From assembly GCA_024460105.1 (NCBI GenBank), contig JANFXS010000002.1, positions 457,849-521,848 on the forward strand: DNA of 64,000 nt. Reading direction: 5' to 3'. Below, one piece after another: positions 48,089 through 57,720 of the stretch. The stretch's first letter is position 1, and each line of letters starts with the position of its first letter. The position numbers were made by a program, and so were the translations under genes. Source of the DNA: Anaerotignum faecicola (GTDB taxonomy: Bacteria; Bacillota; Clostridia; Lachnospirales; Anaerotignaceae). The notes beneath the pieces were generated by a model. That model was given only the letters and a program-made list of their open reading frames with translations, did not search any database and was not told where the DNA came from.

Positions 48089-48745
48089 CTAAATGTCCAG
48101 CATATCTTTCAAATATTCAACGGCTATCCTCGGGCTTGCAAGCACCGGCACACTTATATGGCTTACAAGCGGCAGCATGCCGTACATACTGCCCTGCGCA
48201 AGAACTATTACGTCGGCGGCGTCCGCCTCTTCTTCAATGGCTTTAAGAACCAAAGCGTCATGCTTTTCCTTTCCGCCCTGGCTCATAAGCACATCCAAAG
48301 CGCCGTCTACAAGCCGCCTTTTAACAGTTACATCCCTGCCCATTTCCACAGCCGTATTCTCAACAAGCTCACAGCTTGGCTTAACTGTCGAATTTACTGT
48401 CGCTATTACCGTAATATTTCTTCCGATCTTACAGGCTTTCTCCGCCATAGGCTTATCGATTTTAATATATGGAACAGAAATCATCTTCTCAATTACATCT
48501 ACGGCTTCAGATACCGACGAGCATTGGTTAAGTATAGCTTCAACGCCCATTTTTTCAAGGTTAAGGGCATATCCCGCCATTCTTGCAATTATGTCGGGAG
48601 TTATATGGCCTACAGCCTTAACTTCCCTTAAAAGGCTGTCGTCAACTATATTTATTATCTCAACGCCTGGAAGTATCTCCGAAAAAAGAGCCGTAAGCGT
48701 ATCCAAAGTTACGGCGCTTGTGTTAATTACGCCAATTTTATGCAA
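48089..48745 (-). CDS. Asp/Glu/hydantoin racemase-family protein
   Basis: The protein of about 218 residues resembles the aspartate/glutamate/hydantoin racemase fold: KIGVINTSAVT near the start, a Cys in LNQCSSVSEA (first catalytic position), and VIVLAQGSMYGM where a second Cys is usual but Ser or Gly is seen. Loss of the second Cys would argue against simple two-base racemisation. I prefer the TTG at 48745 behind GAGGGA; the GTG at 48769 overlapping the regulator's stop is the alternative. It is the last gene of the TRAP operon, so a role in handling the imported compound is inferred. Confidence 0.75.
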   Translation of the reverse strand: MHKIGVINTSAVTLDTLTALFSEILPGVEIINIVDDSLLREVKAVGHITPDIIARMAGYALNLEKMGVEAILNQCSSVSEAVDVIEKMISVPYIKIDKPMAEKACKIGRNITVIATVNSTVKPSCELVENTAVEMGRDVTVKRRLVDGALDVLMSQGGKEKHDALVLKAIEEEADAADVIVLAQGSMYGMLPLVSHISVPVLASPRIAVEYLKDMLDI

Positions 48746-48765
48746 TTTAAGTCCCTCTTTTCCTT

Positions 48766-49515
48766 TCACTTTAACCCGCTTTTATTTTTTGACTGTGATT
48801 TTTGCCAGTATCTGGCAAGGCTTCCTTCCACAAATGAAAGGTGCTCCTGCGCAATTACTTTCGCTATATAAGGCTTTTTATTAACTATCGCATTAACAAG
48901 CTCTTCATGCTGTTCAAAAGTACGCCTTTTAACGGCAGGATCCTTGTCATGGACAATATAATTCCAGTGTTCTTTGATTGCCTTTATAGTATAACCTGAT
49001 ATTATTTGGGAAAGTCCGGTTAAAAGAGTGTTGCCGGAAGCTTTTGCGATTATTTTGTGCAGCTCGCTGTCAAGTTTTGACAGCTCGCTTTCGTCAACGC
49101 ACTTCTCCATACGCCTTACACAGTTCAAAAGGTCGGAAACGTCCCTGCTTGAACGGTTCACGGCGGCCTTTTCGGCAACGCCTATTTCGATTATCTGCCT
49201 TACTTCCATTATATCCTCAATAGACGTCGCTCCCATATGCATCATTATAAACAGCATTTTATACGCCATTTCACTGTCGGACGATTTAAAAAATGTTCCC
49301 TCGCCCTGTCTGCTTTCAACAATGCCGAGTATGCTTAACGCGCTGTAAACGTCCCTTACATGGGCGCGGGAAACGCTTAGATTTTTTGAAAGCTGGTTTT
49401 CCGAAAATATTTTTTCCTCAGGACGCAGTTTGCCTTCCTGTATCATCTCAACCAGTTTGTCAATTATCATTTCATATATTTCGCCGCGCGTTAGTTTTTT
49501 TTCCTCTTCTTCCAT
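48766..49515 (-). CDS. GntR-family regulator, FadR/FCD type
   Basis: The 249-residue protein has an N-terminal winged helix (about residues 8-75, with LSKNLSVSRAHVRDVYSALSILGIV) and an all-helical FCD sensor domain (about 95-230) with the acidic/histidine ligand pattern of metal-dependent FCD proteins (ELHKIIAKAS, FEQHEELVNAI). Such regulators repress uptake and breakdown of organic acids until the acid binds. It is encoded inside the TRAP operon, so it probably controls it; paired TTGT-N2-ACAA sites upstream of dctP are candidate operators. Confidence 0.9.
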   Translation of the reverse strand: MEEEEKKLTRGEIYEMIIDKLVEMIQEGKLRPEEKIFSENQLSKNLSVSRAHVRDVYSALSILGIVESRQGEGTFFKSSDSEMAYKMLFIMMHMGATSIEDIMEVRQIIEIGVAEKAAVNRSSRDVSDLLNCVRRMEKCVDESELSKLDSELHKIIAKASGNTLLTGLSQIISGYTIKAIKEHWNYIVHDKDPAVKRRTFEQHEELVNAIVNKKPYIAKVIAQEHLSFVEGSLARYWQKSQSKNKSGLK

Positions 49516-49520
49516 AAATA

Positions 49521-50849
49521 TCAGTGTGATATAGGATTATCAAGAAGGGTTCCGGCCTCGTCAAAAGTTAAAGGCCTGAAATCGCCGATAAACTCTATAT
49601 CGTCCCTTTCCTTTAATTCTTCATATAAGCCTTTTGAAACAAGGAACTGGCCTTCATGCAACGTGCTGTCGATTACGCAGAATTTAACATTATCCTCAGT
49701 CTTTTTGCCTTCAAGCGCCATAAGGCCGTTAAGGCAGCTGAGGCCGACTTCAACCGCGTCTTTATCGGTTTCGGCAACAAACGGCGTTTTTATTTTATCA
49801 AGGAATGTTGTCGTTTTGCCGTTTGTATATGTTACTTTGTAATCTATTTTATTAAAATACCTCTTTGTGATAATATCCGCCTGCCCCATTCCGATTGCAT
49901 TGCCGTGGCTGATATCGGTAAGATCCAAAAGCGCGATAATCTCTATAAGCGGATATGGCTGGCCGAGGGTTTCGCAGCCGCTTGCATAAAATTTCTCAGG
50001 TTCCTGAAGTCCCCAAACGCCGAAACGGCCAATCATATTGCAGTCCATACCTGTACCGCTTATATTTTTGCCGCCCCGTTTTATAACAAGCATATCACAA
50101 ACTTGGAAAGGAAGGAAGGGGTACATGTCATTTGCCATCTTAAATAATTCGACTTCCCTTTCCGGTATATCTTTATTGTCGACAACTTCAAGGTAGCCTA
50201 CACGGTCGCGGGCGTTCTCCAAAAGAGCTATGCCGCATATAACGTTCATTTCGGGGCAGTTTGCAACAAACTTCCCGTTTGCAGGTATTATGTTCATAAG
50301 CCCCCAAACGCCGTATGAATGTACATAGGCCGCCATTGTACGTTTGCCTAGGCCTATCGTCATCATTTTAAGAAGGCCGCTTTCTGTTTTGTTTTCCTGT
50401 TCCGTATGTTTTTTTATCCTGTTTATAACTATAACGCCGTCGGCCTCATAAGCATTTTTATCAACGTATACGGGAGTTCCCAGTTCAGTTTCGCCGATTT
50501 TTACCGTTTCCATTGACGAAATAATAGGAGCTTTTACAGCTTCTTCCGTATATCCAAGGCTTAAAAGCATTTCCCTTTGGCCTTCGGCTGTGGCGCCGCC
50601 GTGGCTTCCCATTGCTGGGATTAAAAACGGTATTCCGCCAACCCTTTTAACCTCTTCAACCGTCTGTGCAACAACGTCAACAAGGCCCCAAACGCCACGA
50701 CTGCCGCATGTTATAGCTATCCTTTGCCCAGGTTTAATTTTCCTTGACAGGTCAAATTCATCCAAAAGCCGCTTTGTTTCGCCCCTTACGTCGTCAATCT
50801 GCGGCTGGTTGTATTTTTGAACAGCCTTAATAACTTTAGGAATATTCAT
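49521..50849 (-). CDS. LarA-like (DUF2088) protein, possible nickel-pincer racemase or epimerase
   Basis: The 442-residue protein belongs to the LarA/DUF2088 superfamily but to a distant branch. It has GSHGGATAEGQ (His83) where LarA has GTHR, RIKKHTE (about 144-150), then SGLLKMMTIGLGKRTMAAYVHSYG. In that last stretch Lys161 and His177 are 16 residues apart, the same spacing as the pincer-binding Lys and the catalytic His in LarA. It may use the nickel-pincer cofactor on a different hydroxy acid. It lies between the TRAP permease and the GntR regulator; a catabolic role on the imported substrate is inferred. Confidence 0.78.
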   Translation of the reverse strand: MNIPKVIKAVQKYNQPQIDDVRGETKRLLDEFDLSRKIKPGQRIAITCGSRGVWGLVDVVAQTVEEVKRVGGIPFLIPAMGSHGGATAEGQREMLLSLGYTEEAVKAPIISSMETVKIGETELGTPVYVDKNAYEADGVIVINRIKKHTEQENKTESGLLKMMTIGLGKRTMAAYVHSYGVWGLMNIIPANGKFVANCPEMNVICGIALLENARDRVGYLEVVDNKDIPEREVELFKMANDMYPFLPFQVCDMLVIKRGGKNISGTGMDCNMIGRFGVWGLQEPEKFYASGCETLGQPYPLIEIIALLDLTDISHGNAIGMGQADIITKRYFNKIDYKVTYTNGKTTTFLDKIKTPFVAETDKDAVEVGLSCLNGLMALEGKKTEDNVKFCVIDSTLHEGQFLVSKGLYEELKERDDIEFIGDFRPLTFDEAGTLLDNPISH

Positions 50850-50872
50850 ATTAATAACCTCTTTTCAAACCA

Positions 50873-52150
50873 TTAATTGGACAGTACGCTTGGCAGCCAA
50901 GTTGTAAGCGCCGGCACATATGTTACTACCATAAGGAACGCGATGCTTAAACCAATCATAGGCAACGCGGCCTTTAGGGTGCTTTCCAGCGATTCTCCCG
51001 AAATTGTCTTGCCCAAAAGTATACATGTGCCTACAGGCGGAGTTACAAGTCCGATACAAAGGTTAAGCGCCATAACAACGCCGAAATGTATTGTTGAAAC
51101 GCCGAGTTCCTTAATAAGCGGAAGAAGGAGCGGCGTAAGCATAACGATTGCAGGGTTTGCATCCATAAGCATGCCGACAATAAACAAAAGTATATTAATA
51201 AGGAACAATATAACAAATTTGTTGCTTGTTATGCTGAGCATCCCCTGAACAAGGGCGTCCGGAAGTCCGCTTGCAACAACAACCCAGCTTGAAACTTTAG
51301 AAAAACCGATAAGTATAAGTATTGTAGCAGTTGTAACGCCGCTTTCGGCAAAAATCGAAACAAGATCCTTAGGACGAAGATCTTTGTAAATGAAAAGCCC
51401 TACAAAAAGAGCGTATGCGCATGTAACGGCCGCGGCTTCAGTCGCCGTACAGATACCGAGGAATATCGTGCCGAGTACAAGTATAGGCATTACAAGAGCC
51501 CAAATACTGTCTATTGTTACCCTTGCAATCTGTTTAGGCGTTGACTTTTCGTGTGCCGGGAAATTATGCTTCCTTGAATAAAGGAATACATATGCGACAA
51601 GTACAAGCGCAAGGCCGATTCCCGGGAAAACAGCGCCCATAAAAAGCTGGCCGATTGAAGTTTCCGTAGCGTTGCCGTAAACTATAAGGAAAATTGACGG
51701 AGGGATAATAGGCCCCAATATAGCCGCAACCGAGCACACAGCCGCCGCGAACCCGCCGGGATAGCCGTCTTTTTTCATAGCCGGGATCATGTTGCCGCCG
51801 ATAGCCGAAACCGTTGCAACGCCGCTGCCTGAAATTGCCGCGAATATAGCCGAAGAAATTACGGAAACGATTGCAAGGCTGCCCCTAACCCAGCCTATTG
51901 TTGCATCTGCAAAAGCTATAAGTTTTTTATTGATACTGCCGCTCATAAGGTTTCCGGCAATCATGAAAAACGGGATTGCAAGAAGCGCGACAGAGTCCAT
52001 TCCGGTAAATGTTTTCTGCGCCAAAACGATAACCGGCATGTCGCCCAAAATAAGGGCCGCAAGTGTTGCAATTCCCATCGCAAAACAGATTGGAACGCCT
52101 AAAAGCGCCATGACAAGAAGTAATATAATAAGTAACGCACCAACATTCAT
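50873..52150 (-). CDS. dctM: TRAP transporter large permease (DctM)
   Basis: DctM is the large membrane subunit of tripartite ATP-independent periplasmic transporters, which use an ion gradient. The 425-residue protein has about twelve hydrophobic segments and typical conserved stretches (AIPFFMIAGNLMSG, SAIFAAISGSGVATVSAIG, GPIIPPSIFLIVYG, LCIGLVTPPVGTC). Its ATG overlaps the dctQ stop. TRAP substrates are usually carboxylates such as dicarboxylates, sialic or uronic acids. Confidence 0.94.
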   Translation of the reverse strand: MNVGALLIILLLVMALLGVPICFAMGIATLAALILGDMPVIVLAQKTFTGMDSVALLAIPFFMIAGNLMSGSINKKLIAFADATIGWVRGSLAIVSVISSAIFAAISGSGVATVSAIGGNMIPAMKKDGYPGGFAAAVCSVAAILGPIIPPSIFLIVYGNATETSIGQLFMGAVFPGIGLALVLVAYVFLYSRKHNFPAHEKSTPKQIARVTIDSIWALVMPILVLGTIFLGICTATEAAAVTCAYALFVGLFIYKDLRPKDLVSIFAESGVTTATILILIGFSKVSSWVVVASGLPDALVQGMLSITSNKFVILFLINILLFIVGMLMDANPAIVMLTPLLLPLIKELGVSTIHFGVVMALNLCIGLVTPPVGTCILLGKTISGESLESTLKAALPMIGLSIAFLMVVTYVPALTTWLPSVLSN

Positions 52151-52650
52151 TATTTGCCCGCCTCGCTTTCATCTTCTTTGCCTGCAAGTTTAATAAGTAT
52201 CTGCTCAATCATTCCAAGTATCATAAGCACCGTGCCTACAGGTATAGCCGCATATCCGACAGCCATTGGAACTTTAAGGCCGGCAGATATGTTCTTAAAT
52301 GTGCTTAACGTAAGCTCATATGATAACGGAAGCAAATAAATTAAAAATAAGATAACTGCAATATCGATTATAAGAGTAAAATATTTTCTTGCTTTGCCTT
52401 TTAAAAGGTTAACTATGAATTCAACTTTAAGATGGCTGTTACGCCTTACCGCTACAAACGAACCCATTAAACTTACCCATACAAATAAAAACCTTGCAAG
52501 TTCTTCAGACCAAATATTAGAATTGTTGAAACAGTAGCGAAGTATTACCTGATAAACCATAACCGCAACCATAATTATCATCATAACGCCGACAATTACA
52601 AGCGCGATTTTTTCCAGTATAGACATAAACTTTGAATATGCCTTTAACAT
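52150..52650 (-). CDS. dctQ: TRAP transporter small permease (DctQ)
   Basis: The 166-residue protein has four membrane helices and the DctQ signature segment WSEELARFLFVWVSLMGSFVAVRR. It forms the transport complex with DctM. The gene starts 122 bases after dctP and overlaps dctM by one base. Confidence 0.92.
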   Translation of the reverse strand: MLKAYSKFMSILEKIALVIVGVMMIIMVAVMVYQVILRYCFNNSNIWSEELARFLFVWVSLMGSFVAVRRNSHLKVEFIVNLLKGKARKYFTLIIDIAVILFLIYLLPLSYELTLSTFKNISAGLKVPMAVGYAAIPVGTVLMILGMIEQILIKLAGKEDESEAGK

Positions 52651-52772
52651 TTAACTCACCCGCCCCTAACTATGCATAATTATTTAAAAAAATTTATAAA
52701 TATCCATTTTTAGGTTAAAGAAAAGGGAATATAAATTCCCTTTCCTCACACCTAAAAGATGCCGTATGCTAA

Positions 52773-53837
52773 TTACTGCACTTCCGCAATCTGTTTAGCC
52801 CAGTCGGCTAATTCTGGATAATATTCATCAACAAAGCCTTCGCATTTATCCATAAACGGCTGAACGTCAATTTCTATAACTTCTACGCCTTTATCTTTAA
52901 ACATCTGTTCATATTCAGCTTCTTTTGTAAGAGAAATTTCATTTCTGTATTCAGAAGCTTCCATAGCCGCCTCTTCAAGCGCTGCCTGGATATCTGTTGG
53001 GAGGTTGTTGAAGTAGTCCCTGTTGAAAATAAATACGTCCGTTGAGTAAACATGGTTAGTTTTTACAAGGTAATCGCAAACGTCATAGAATCCAAAGCCA
53101 TATGATTCGATTGTAGCGTTTTCCTGAGCTTCAACAGTGTTCTGCTGTAAAGCTGTGAATGTTTCCGTTAAAGCAAGAGGCGTCGGAGACGCTCCGAGAA
53201 CATTCCATGTATCTATGTAAATCTGCTGGTTAGGAACCCTGATTTTTAAACCTTTTAACTCTTCCGGAGTTGTAAAAGGTTTCTTTGTCGTACAAACCCT
53301 TGCGCCCCTGTACATTGCGCCGAGAAGTTTAAATCCGCCGGCTTCGCCGACTTCTTCCCTGATCTGTTTGCCAAGATCTCCGAACATAACCTTTTCATAA
53401 TGGTCATAGTCCCTGTACATATACGGAACGGCGTCGATGCTGGCAAGAGTAGTGTAAGCGTCTGTTGTTCCCATACTTTCAATTACGATTTCGTTTGTGC
53501 CGAGCCCAAGCCCTTCGATTGTATCCCTTGCGTCGCCGAGCTGTCCGCCTGAGTAAACCGTTATTTCAACCTGCCCGTTTGTTTTCTCTTTTGCAAGCTC
53601 CGCAAATTTGATAGCCGCAAGATCCTTAACGTCGCCAACCGGGTTAGGGTTAGCAAGTTTCATTTTAATAACCTCACCCGTGTTTTCTACCTCGGCAGTT
53701 TCACCGCCGTCTCCGGCAGCTTCTCCCTCCGTCTGTGTTGTTTCGCCTTCAGCAGGAGCTGAAGCGTCGCCGCCGCCGCAAGCCGCTAATGAAAGCGCCA
53801 TTGTTGCCGCTAAAAAAACGCCGATAAACTTTTTCAT
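52773..53837 (-). CDS. dctP: TRAP transporter substrate-binding lipoprotein (DctP)
   Basis: The 354-residue protein captures the substrate outside the cell. A lipoprotein signal ends at Cys20 (SLAAC), followed by a low-complexity Gly/Glu/Thr linker. The solute-binding fold has VEITVYSGGQLGDARDTIEGLGLG and the conserved Arg-bearing LKIRVPNQQIY region (about residues 195-206) that usually holds the substrate carboxylate. A GGAGG-like site precedes the ATG. It is the first gene of the operon. Confidence 0.93.
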   Translation of the reverse strand: MKKFIGVFLAATMALSLAACGGGDASAPAEGETTQTEGEAAGDGGETAEVENTGEVIKMKLANPNPVGDVKDLAAIKFAELAKEKTNGQVEITVYSGGQLGDARDTIEGLGLGTNEIVIESMGTTDAYTTLASIDAVPYMYRDYDHYEKVMFGDLGKQIREEVGEAGGFKLLGAMYRGARVCTTKKPFTTPEELKGLKIRVPNQQIYIDTWNVLGASPTPLALTETFTALQQNTVEAQENATIESYGFGFYDVCDYLVKTNHVYSTDVFIFNRDYFNNLPTDIQAALEEAAMEASEYRNEISLTKEAEYEQMFKDKGVEVIEIDVQPFMDKCEGFVDEYYPELADWAKQIAEVQ

Positions 53838-53983
53838 AAATGTTGCCCTCCTTAAATAATATAAAATTACCCAATTTAATCACATCAAGCCTTTAAGCGT
53901 GTGGCAGATTTGTTGATTGCCGCCGCTTTATCGGCTTATGTATTGATCAAATTTTAAGTCATTTTTTTCCGCTTGTACATAAC

Positions 53984-54078
53984 TTGTTTACAACTTTCCC
54001 TTTATTTGACAAAAATAACAGTATATTTTTTTTAAATCCCTACAATAAGCACACTTCGACAACTAAAGTTGTGAACAA
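53984..54078. promoter_or_regulatory. Two TTGT-N2-ACAA operators upstream of dctP
   Basis: TTGTTTACAA (53984-53993) and TTGTGAACAA (54069-54078) are palindromes in matching flanks (AAC/G before, C/GTTT after). A further ACAACT-AA-AGTTGT palindrome (54059-54072) overlaps the second. A minus-strand promoter, TTATTG-N17-TATACT near 54050-54022, lies between. GntR/FCD proteins typically bind TTGT-N-ACAA-like sites, so these are candidate targets of the regulator in the operon. The rest of 53838-54387 has no gene. Confidence 0.5.
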
Positions 54079-54387
54079 GTTTAATTAAATCTTATTTTTT
54101 TAATATAAAAAGTTAAATTTAAGTAAATTTACAATTTAATTTTTTACGAATTTGGCGTTCCTCAATTAACTTGATCACAAGTACAATCCCAAATAATAAA
54201 CGGCTCTTGAATTATAGTAAAAATATTACTATAAAGTATATCTTTATGAATTTTTACTTTATTTTCCGGCCTCCGTCTATAAACCCGCTTCCTTTTGCCG
54301 TTTCCCGGCCAAATTTTCTTCTCTCCTTTACGTATGTCCTTCATCATGATAAAATAATATAATTAATTAATACTCAGGAGGTTAAAA

Positions 54388-55374
54388 ATGACAGAACAAA
54401 TATACAAAAATCCGGATATATACAAAATATATGTGCCGCTTCCAAATAACCCGCTTAAAAACCTGAATTGCTACGTTATTAAAACAAAAGATAAAAATCT
54501 TATTATCGACACTGGGTTTAATATCGAAGAATGTTATAACGCTTTAAAAGAAGGCCTCCACGAACTGGAAATAGATATGGAAAAAACAGAAATGTTCCTT
54601 ACGCACCTTCACAGCGACCATGTGGGGCTTGCCGGAGCAATTATGCCCAAAGGCGCAAATATATATATGGATAAGACGGATTACGAATACTTTGTTAACT
54701 TTATTCAGGGGGAATCATGGGACGCTATAGACAGGAAATTCATATCGGAAGGGTTCCCGGCCGATCAAATCCCTATTTTAAGGCAGACAAACCCTGCCCG
54801 CGCTTTTGCTCCTGATGAGAGCTTTGAAGCCGTAACGGTTAAAGACGGAGATAAAATCAACGTCGGCGGATATGAATTTACATGCATATCCACTCCGGGG
54901 CATACGCCCGGCCATATGTGCCTGTATCTTGAAAGCGAAAAACTGATTTTCCTTGGCGACCATGTACTTTTCGACATAACCCCTAATATTACTTTCTGGA
55001 GCCATGTCGAAAACTCGCTTTTAAATTATATCGACAGCCTTAAAAAAATTGAAAAAATCGACGTTGAAACTGCTCTTCCCGGCCATCGTAAAAACGATAT
55101 GGATTTTTATGTCCGTATTAAAGAAATATTAAAACACCATGAATTAAGGCTTGCGGAATGTTACAGAATTATATGTGAAAATCCGGGTATAAACGCTTAC
55201 GACACAGCCGGCCGCATGCAGTGGTCGATGCGCGGGCGCAACTGGCAGGAGTTTCCGATGCACCAGAAATGGTTCGCCGTCGGCGAAACGATTGCGCATA
55301 TAGATTACCTTCTTGCAGAAGGCAAAATCAAAAAACAGCCGGAAAACGGAATTTATTTATACAGCGCAAATTAG
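54388..55374 (+). CDS. Metallo-beta-lactamase-fold hydrolase
   Basis: The 328-residue protein has the MBL metal motif HLHSDHVG (residues about 72-79), a third His in STPGHTPGH (about 170-178), the bridging Asp in FLGDHVL and a last His in LPGHRKND. The C-terminal third is helical (RIKEILKHHELRLAECYRI), as in glyoxalase-II-like or thioesterase-like members. The reaction is unknown. An AGGAGG site precedes the ATG. It stands alone. Confidence 0.88.
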   Translation: MTEQIYKNPDIYKIYVPLPNNPLKNLNCYVIKTKDKNLIIDTGFNIEECYNALKEGLHELEIDMEKTEMFLTHLHSDHVGLAGAIMPKGANIYMDKTDYEYFVNFIQGESWDAIDRKFISEGFPADQIPILRQTNPARAFAPDESFEAVTVKDGDKINVGGYEFTCISTPGHTPGHMCLYLESEKLIFLGDHVLFDITPNITFWSHVENSLLNYIDSLKKIEKIDVETALPGHRKNDMDFYVRIKEILKHHELRLAECYRIICENPGINAYDTAGRMQWSMRGRNWQEFPMHQKWFAVGETIAHIDYLLAEGKIKKQPENGIYLYSAN

Positions 55375-55523
55375 AACTATAATCCCGCCTTTACCGAATT
55401 CAGGCCGTATTTCTAAAATCCGCCGTACTCCGGATTATATTAAATAAAAATACATTCCATAATATGCCGTATTAATCTCCGTCCCTTCAATCCACAAAGT
55501 ATGAAATTGCAGGAGGAAACTAA

Positions 55524-56036
55524 ATGATTGTTTTAATTGACGGAACATCCCATTCGGGAAAAACTTTGCTTGCGCAAAAACTCCTTGAAATATACAAATA
55601 TCCTTACTTGTCAATCGATCTTTTAAAAATGGGGTTAATAAGAAGCGGAAATACTGAACTGACGCCGGAAGACGACAAAGAATTGGAAACATATTTATGG
55701 AAAATTGTACGCGAAATTATAAAAACTGCAATCGAAAACAAGCAAAACCTAATCGTTGAAGGCTGCTATATCCCTTTTGACTGGAAATGCGGTTTTTCAG
55801 AAACATATTTAAATGAAATCCGCTGTTATTTTCTTGTTATGGATAAAAACTATATTGAAAATCATTTTTCAGATATAAAAAACCATGCCGATGAAATAGA
55901 ACGCCGCTTGAATGACGATTGGTATACAAAAGAATTTGCATTAAATGAAAATGAACGGTGTTTAAATCTTTGTCAAAAGCATAACTGCAACTATATTTTA
56001 ATAAGAGAACCGTACAACGTTGAAATTCGGCTGTAA
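55524..56036 (+). CDS. Small P-loop kinase-like protein
   Basis: The 170-residue protein starts with a Walker A motif, LIDGTSHSGKT (residues 4-14), followed by a helical lid region and the Walker-B-like NLIVEGCYIP (about 75-84). The layout is that of small nucleotide or metabolite kinases (AAA_33/adenylate-kinase-like). No substrate can be named. A GGAGG site precedes the ATG. It is monocistronic; 56037-56316 shows no gene. Confidence 0.75.
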   Translation: MIVLIDGTSHSGKTLLAQKLLEIYKYPYLSIDLLKMGLIRSGNTELTPEDDKELETYLWKIVREIIKTAIENKQNLIVEGCYIPFDWKCGFSETYLNEIRCYFLVMDKNYIENHFSDIKNHADEIERRLNDDWYTKEFALNENERCLNLCQKHNCNYILIREPYNVEIRL

Positions 56037-56316
56037 AATCCAATTTGACTGCTCCTGTTTTCGGGAATTACGTCTATTTTTCAAGTTTTTTATAAAATAC
56101 ATACGATAAAATCCAACCTCAAAAATTAGCGAATTAAAACCTCATCCATTATATCCAACTTGTCGGATAAAATAAATTAACTTAACGGCTTTCCCGCATT
56201 ATAAATATAAAATCGGGATATGATGAAAATTAAATCCTCTGCAAATTGTATTATCACTTACAAATTGCAGGGGATTGCTCTGTCTGAAACGCCGTTTTTC
56301 TTTTTAACTTACTGCA

Positions 56317-57513
56317 TTAATAAATCCTTCTCAGATCTTTGGTTTTTAAATCAAGCTCGTAATTCCTTGCTTTCTCCGGAACACTGTATTCCGAATCGTC
56401 CTTGTCTCCATATATACCGGTTTCCTGAAGGCTGTATTTAATAACTTCACCGTCGTATTCCGACGTTATTTTCGTGCTTCCGGTTATCCTTTCATCACTC
56501 GGGAATGTTTCGATAACACAATCTTCCGTACCGTCAAGGAGCATCTCATGGATTTCCGTTTTGTCTTTTCCAGAAATGTAGTATACATATCCTCCGGCAA
56601 TAGTATAGTCGACAACATCTTTTTTGCCGATTATTTCCTCAACACCTTCAAGGGCCTCGATAACCCTGACATTGTCAACCACAAACATATATTCAAACGT
56701 ATTGCTTCCCCATGACGCGTCTATAATATAGATCCTTGACTCGTCGGTATCCGTTTCATGGATAAACTCATAATAATCTCCCATATCCTTTACCTGTACG
56801 TCGGAAGGATATATCTCCGGTTCTGTTTCGCTGTATTCGAGAAGCTCTTCACGCTTAACAGTAACACTGTCCGGTTTTGCCCCTTCAAAAGAAAATCTGT
56901 ACTTCTCCTCCAACTGAGCCCTGTATATATTGTTCAAAACTTCTTCGCTGTTATCCCATACGGCCCTATACGGGGTAATCTTATCCAGCGTAACCCCGCC
57001 TGATTTTATCTGATATGAAAATATGTTTGGATCGCGATCTTCTATAATAAGTTTCGGGGCCTCAAGGCGCTGTGCATTTGCCTGTGACTGCGCCCCGAGA
57101 AGCGTAACTTCATAGCTGTTCTTCTCCTGGGAGTAAACGATTTTACAGCTTAAAACGCTTGCCAAATCATTTACTTCGGCATAAGCAGTCCCGTTATCTA
57201 TATATACGGGATAAGTAATTCTTTTTTCCACGCCGTTAATATAGGCTTTCCAAATTCCCGGTATAAAAGTTATAGTTTGATCGCCTTTTTGAACTATAAT
57301 TTTATTTTCATTCCATGTCACTTCCGCGCCTATTCCTGTTGCAATCGTCCTAATAGGCGCCAAAGTCATTTCATCCTTATACTGCGGTGAAACGGACTCG
57401 GTCTTAATTCCGTTTACATATACGTCCGCTTCCTTTGCATATGCCATGGAAGCAAGCGCAAGCGCGGCGGCGGCTGTGCAAATAATATTTTTAATTAAAA
57501 ACCGTTTTTTCAT
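56317..57513 (-). CDS. Secreted protein with copper-amine-oxidase-type stalk domain
   Basis: The protein of about 398 residues has a signal peptide ending near AMAYA (residues 1-26). A stalk domain of the copper amine oxidase N-terminal type follows (about 28-135, with the APIRTIATGIGAEVTW and NGTAYAEVNDLASVLSC repeats). The C-terminal 260 residues are beta-rich and not assigned; they look like a DUF5050-type propeller stretch (IAGGYVYYISGKDKTEIHEM) but this is weak. It is probably a surface protein. ATG 57513 is preferred over the GTG at 57531 because of the GTGGGAG site. Confidence 0.75.
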   Translation of the reverse strand: MKKRFLIKNIICTAAAALALASMAYAKEADVYVNGIKTESVSPQYKDEMTLAPIRTIATGIGAEVTWNENKIIVQKGDQTITFIPGIWKAYINGVEKRITYPVYIDNGTAYAEVNDLASVLSCKIVYSQEKNSYEVTLLGAQSQANAQRLEAPKLIIEDRDPNIFSYQIKSGGVTLDKITPYRAVWDNSEEVLNNIYRAQLEEKYRFSFEGAKPDSVTVKREELLEYSETEPEIYPSDVQVKDMGDYYEFIHETDTDESRIYIIDASWGSNTFEYMFVVDNVRVIEALEGVEEIIGKKDVVDYTIAGGYVYYISGKDKTEIHEMLLDGTEDCVIETFPSDERITGSTKITSEYDGEVIKYSLQETGIYGDKDDSEYSVPEKARNYELDLKTKDLRRIY

Positions 57514-57720
57514 TGTTTTACCATCTCCCACCTTTTTATTTATTATTATACCATAACATACCTAATTAGTCATAAAAAGAATATTACGTTTTCATGATAA
57601 TTGCGTTACAGAAAAAAATTGTTGTAAAAACCTATTGATAATACTTAAATATTATGATACCCTAGTATACGCCGGCAACATGTATATACACATATATATA
57701 TTATAATAAGGGGAATTGGT

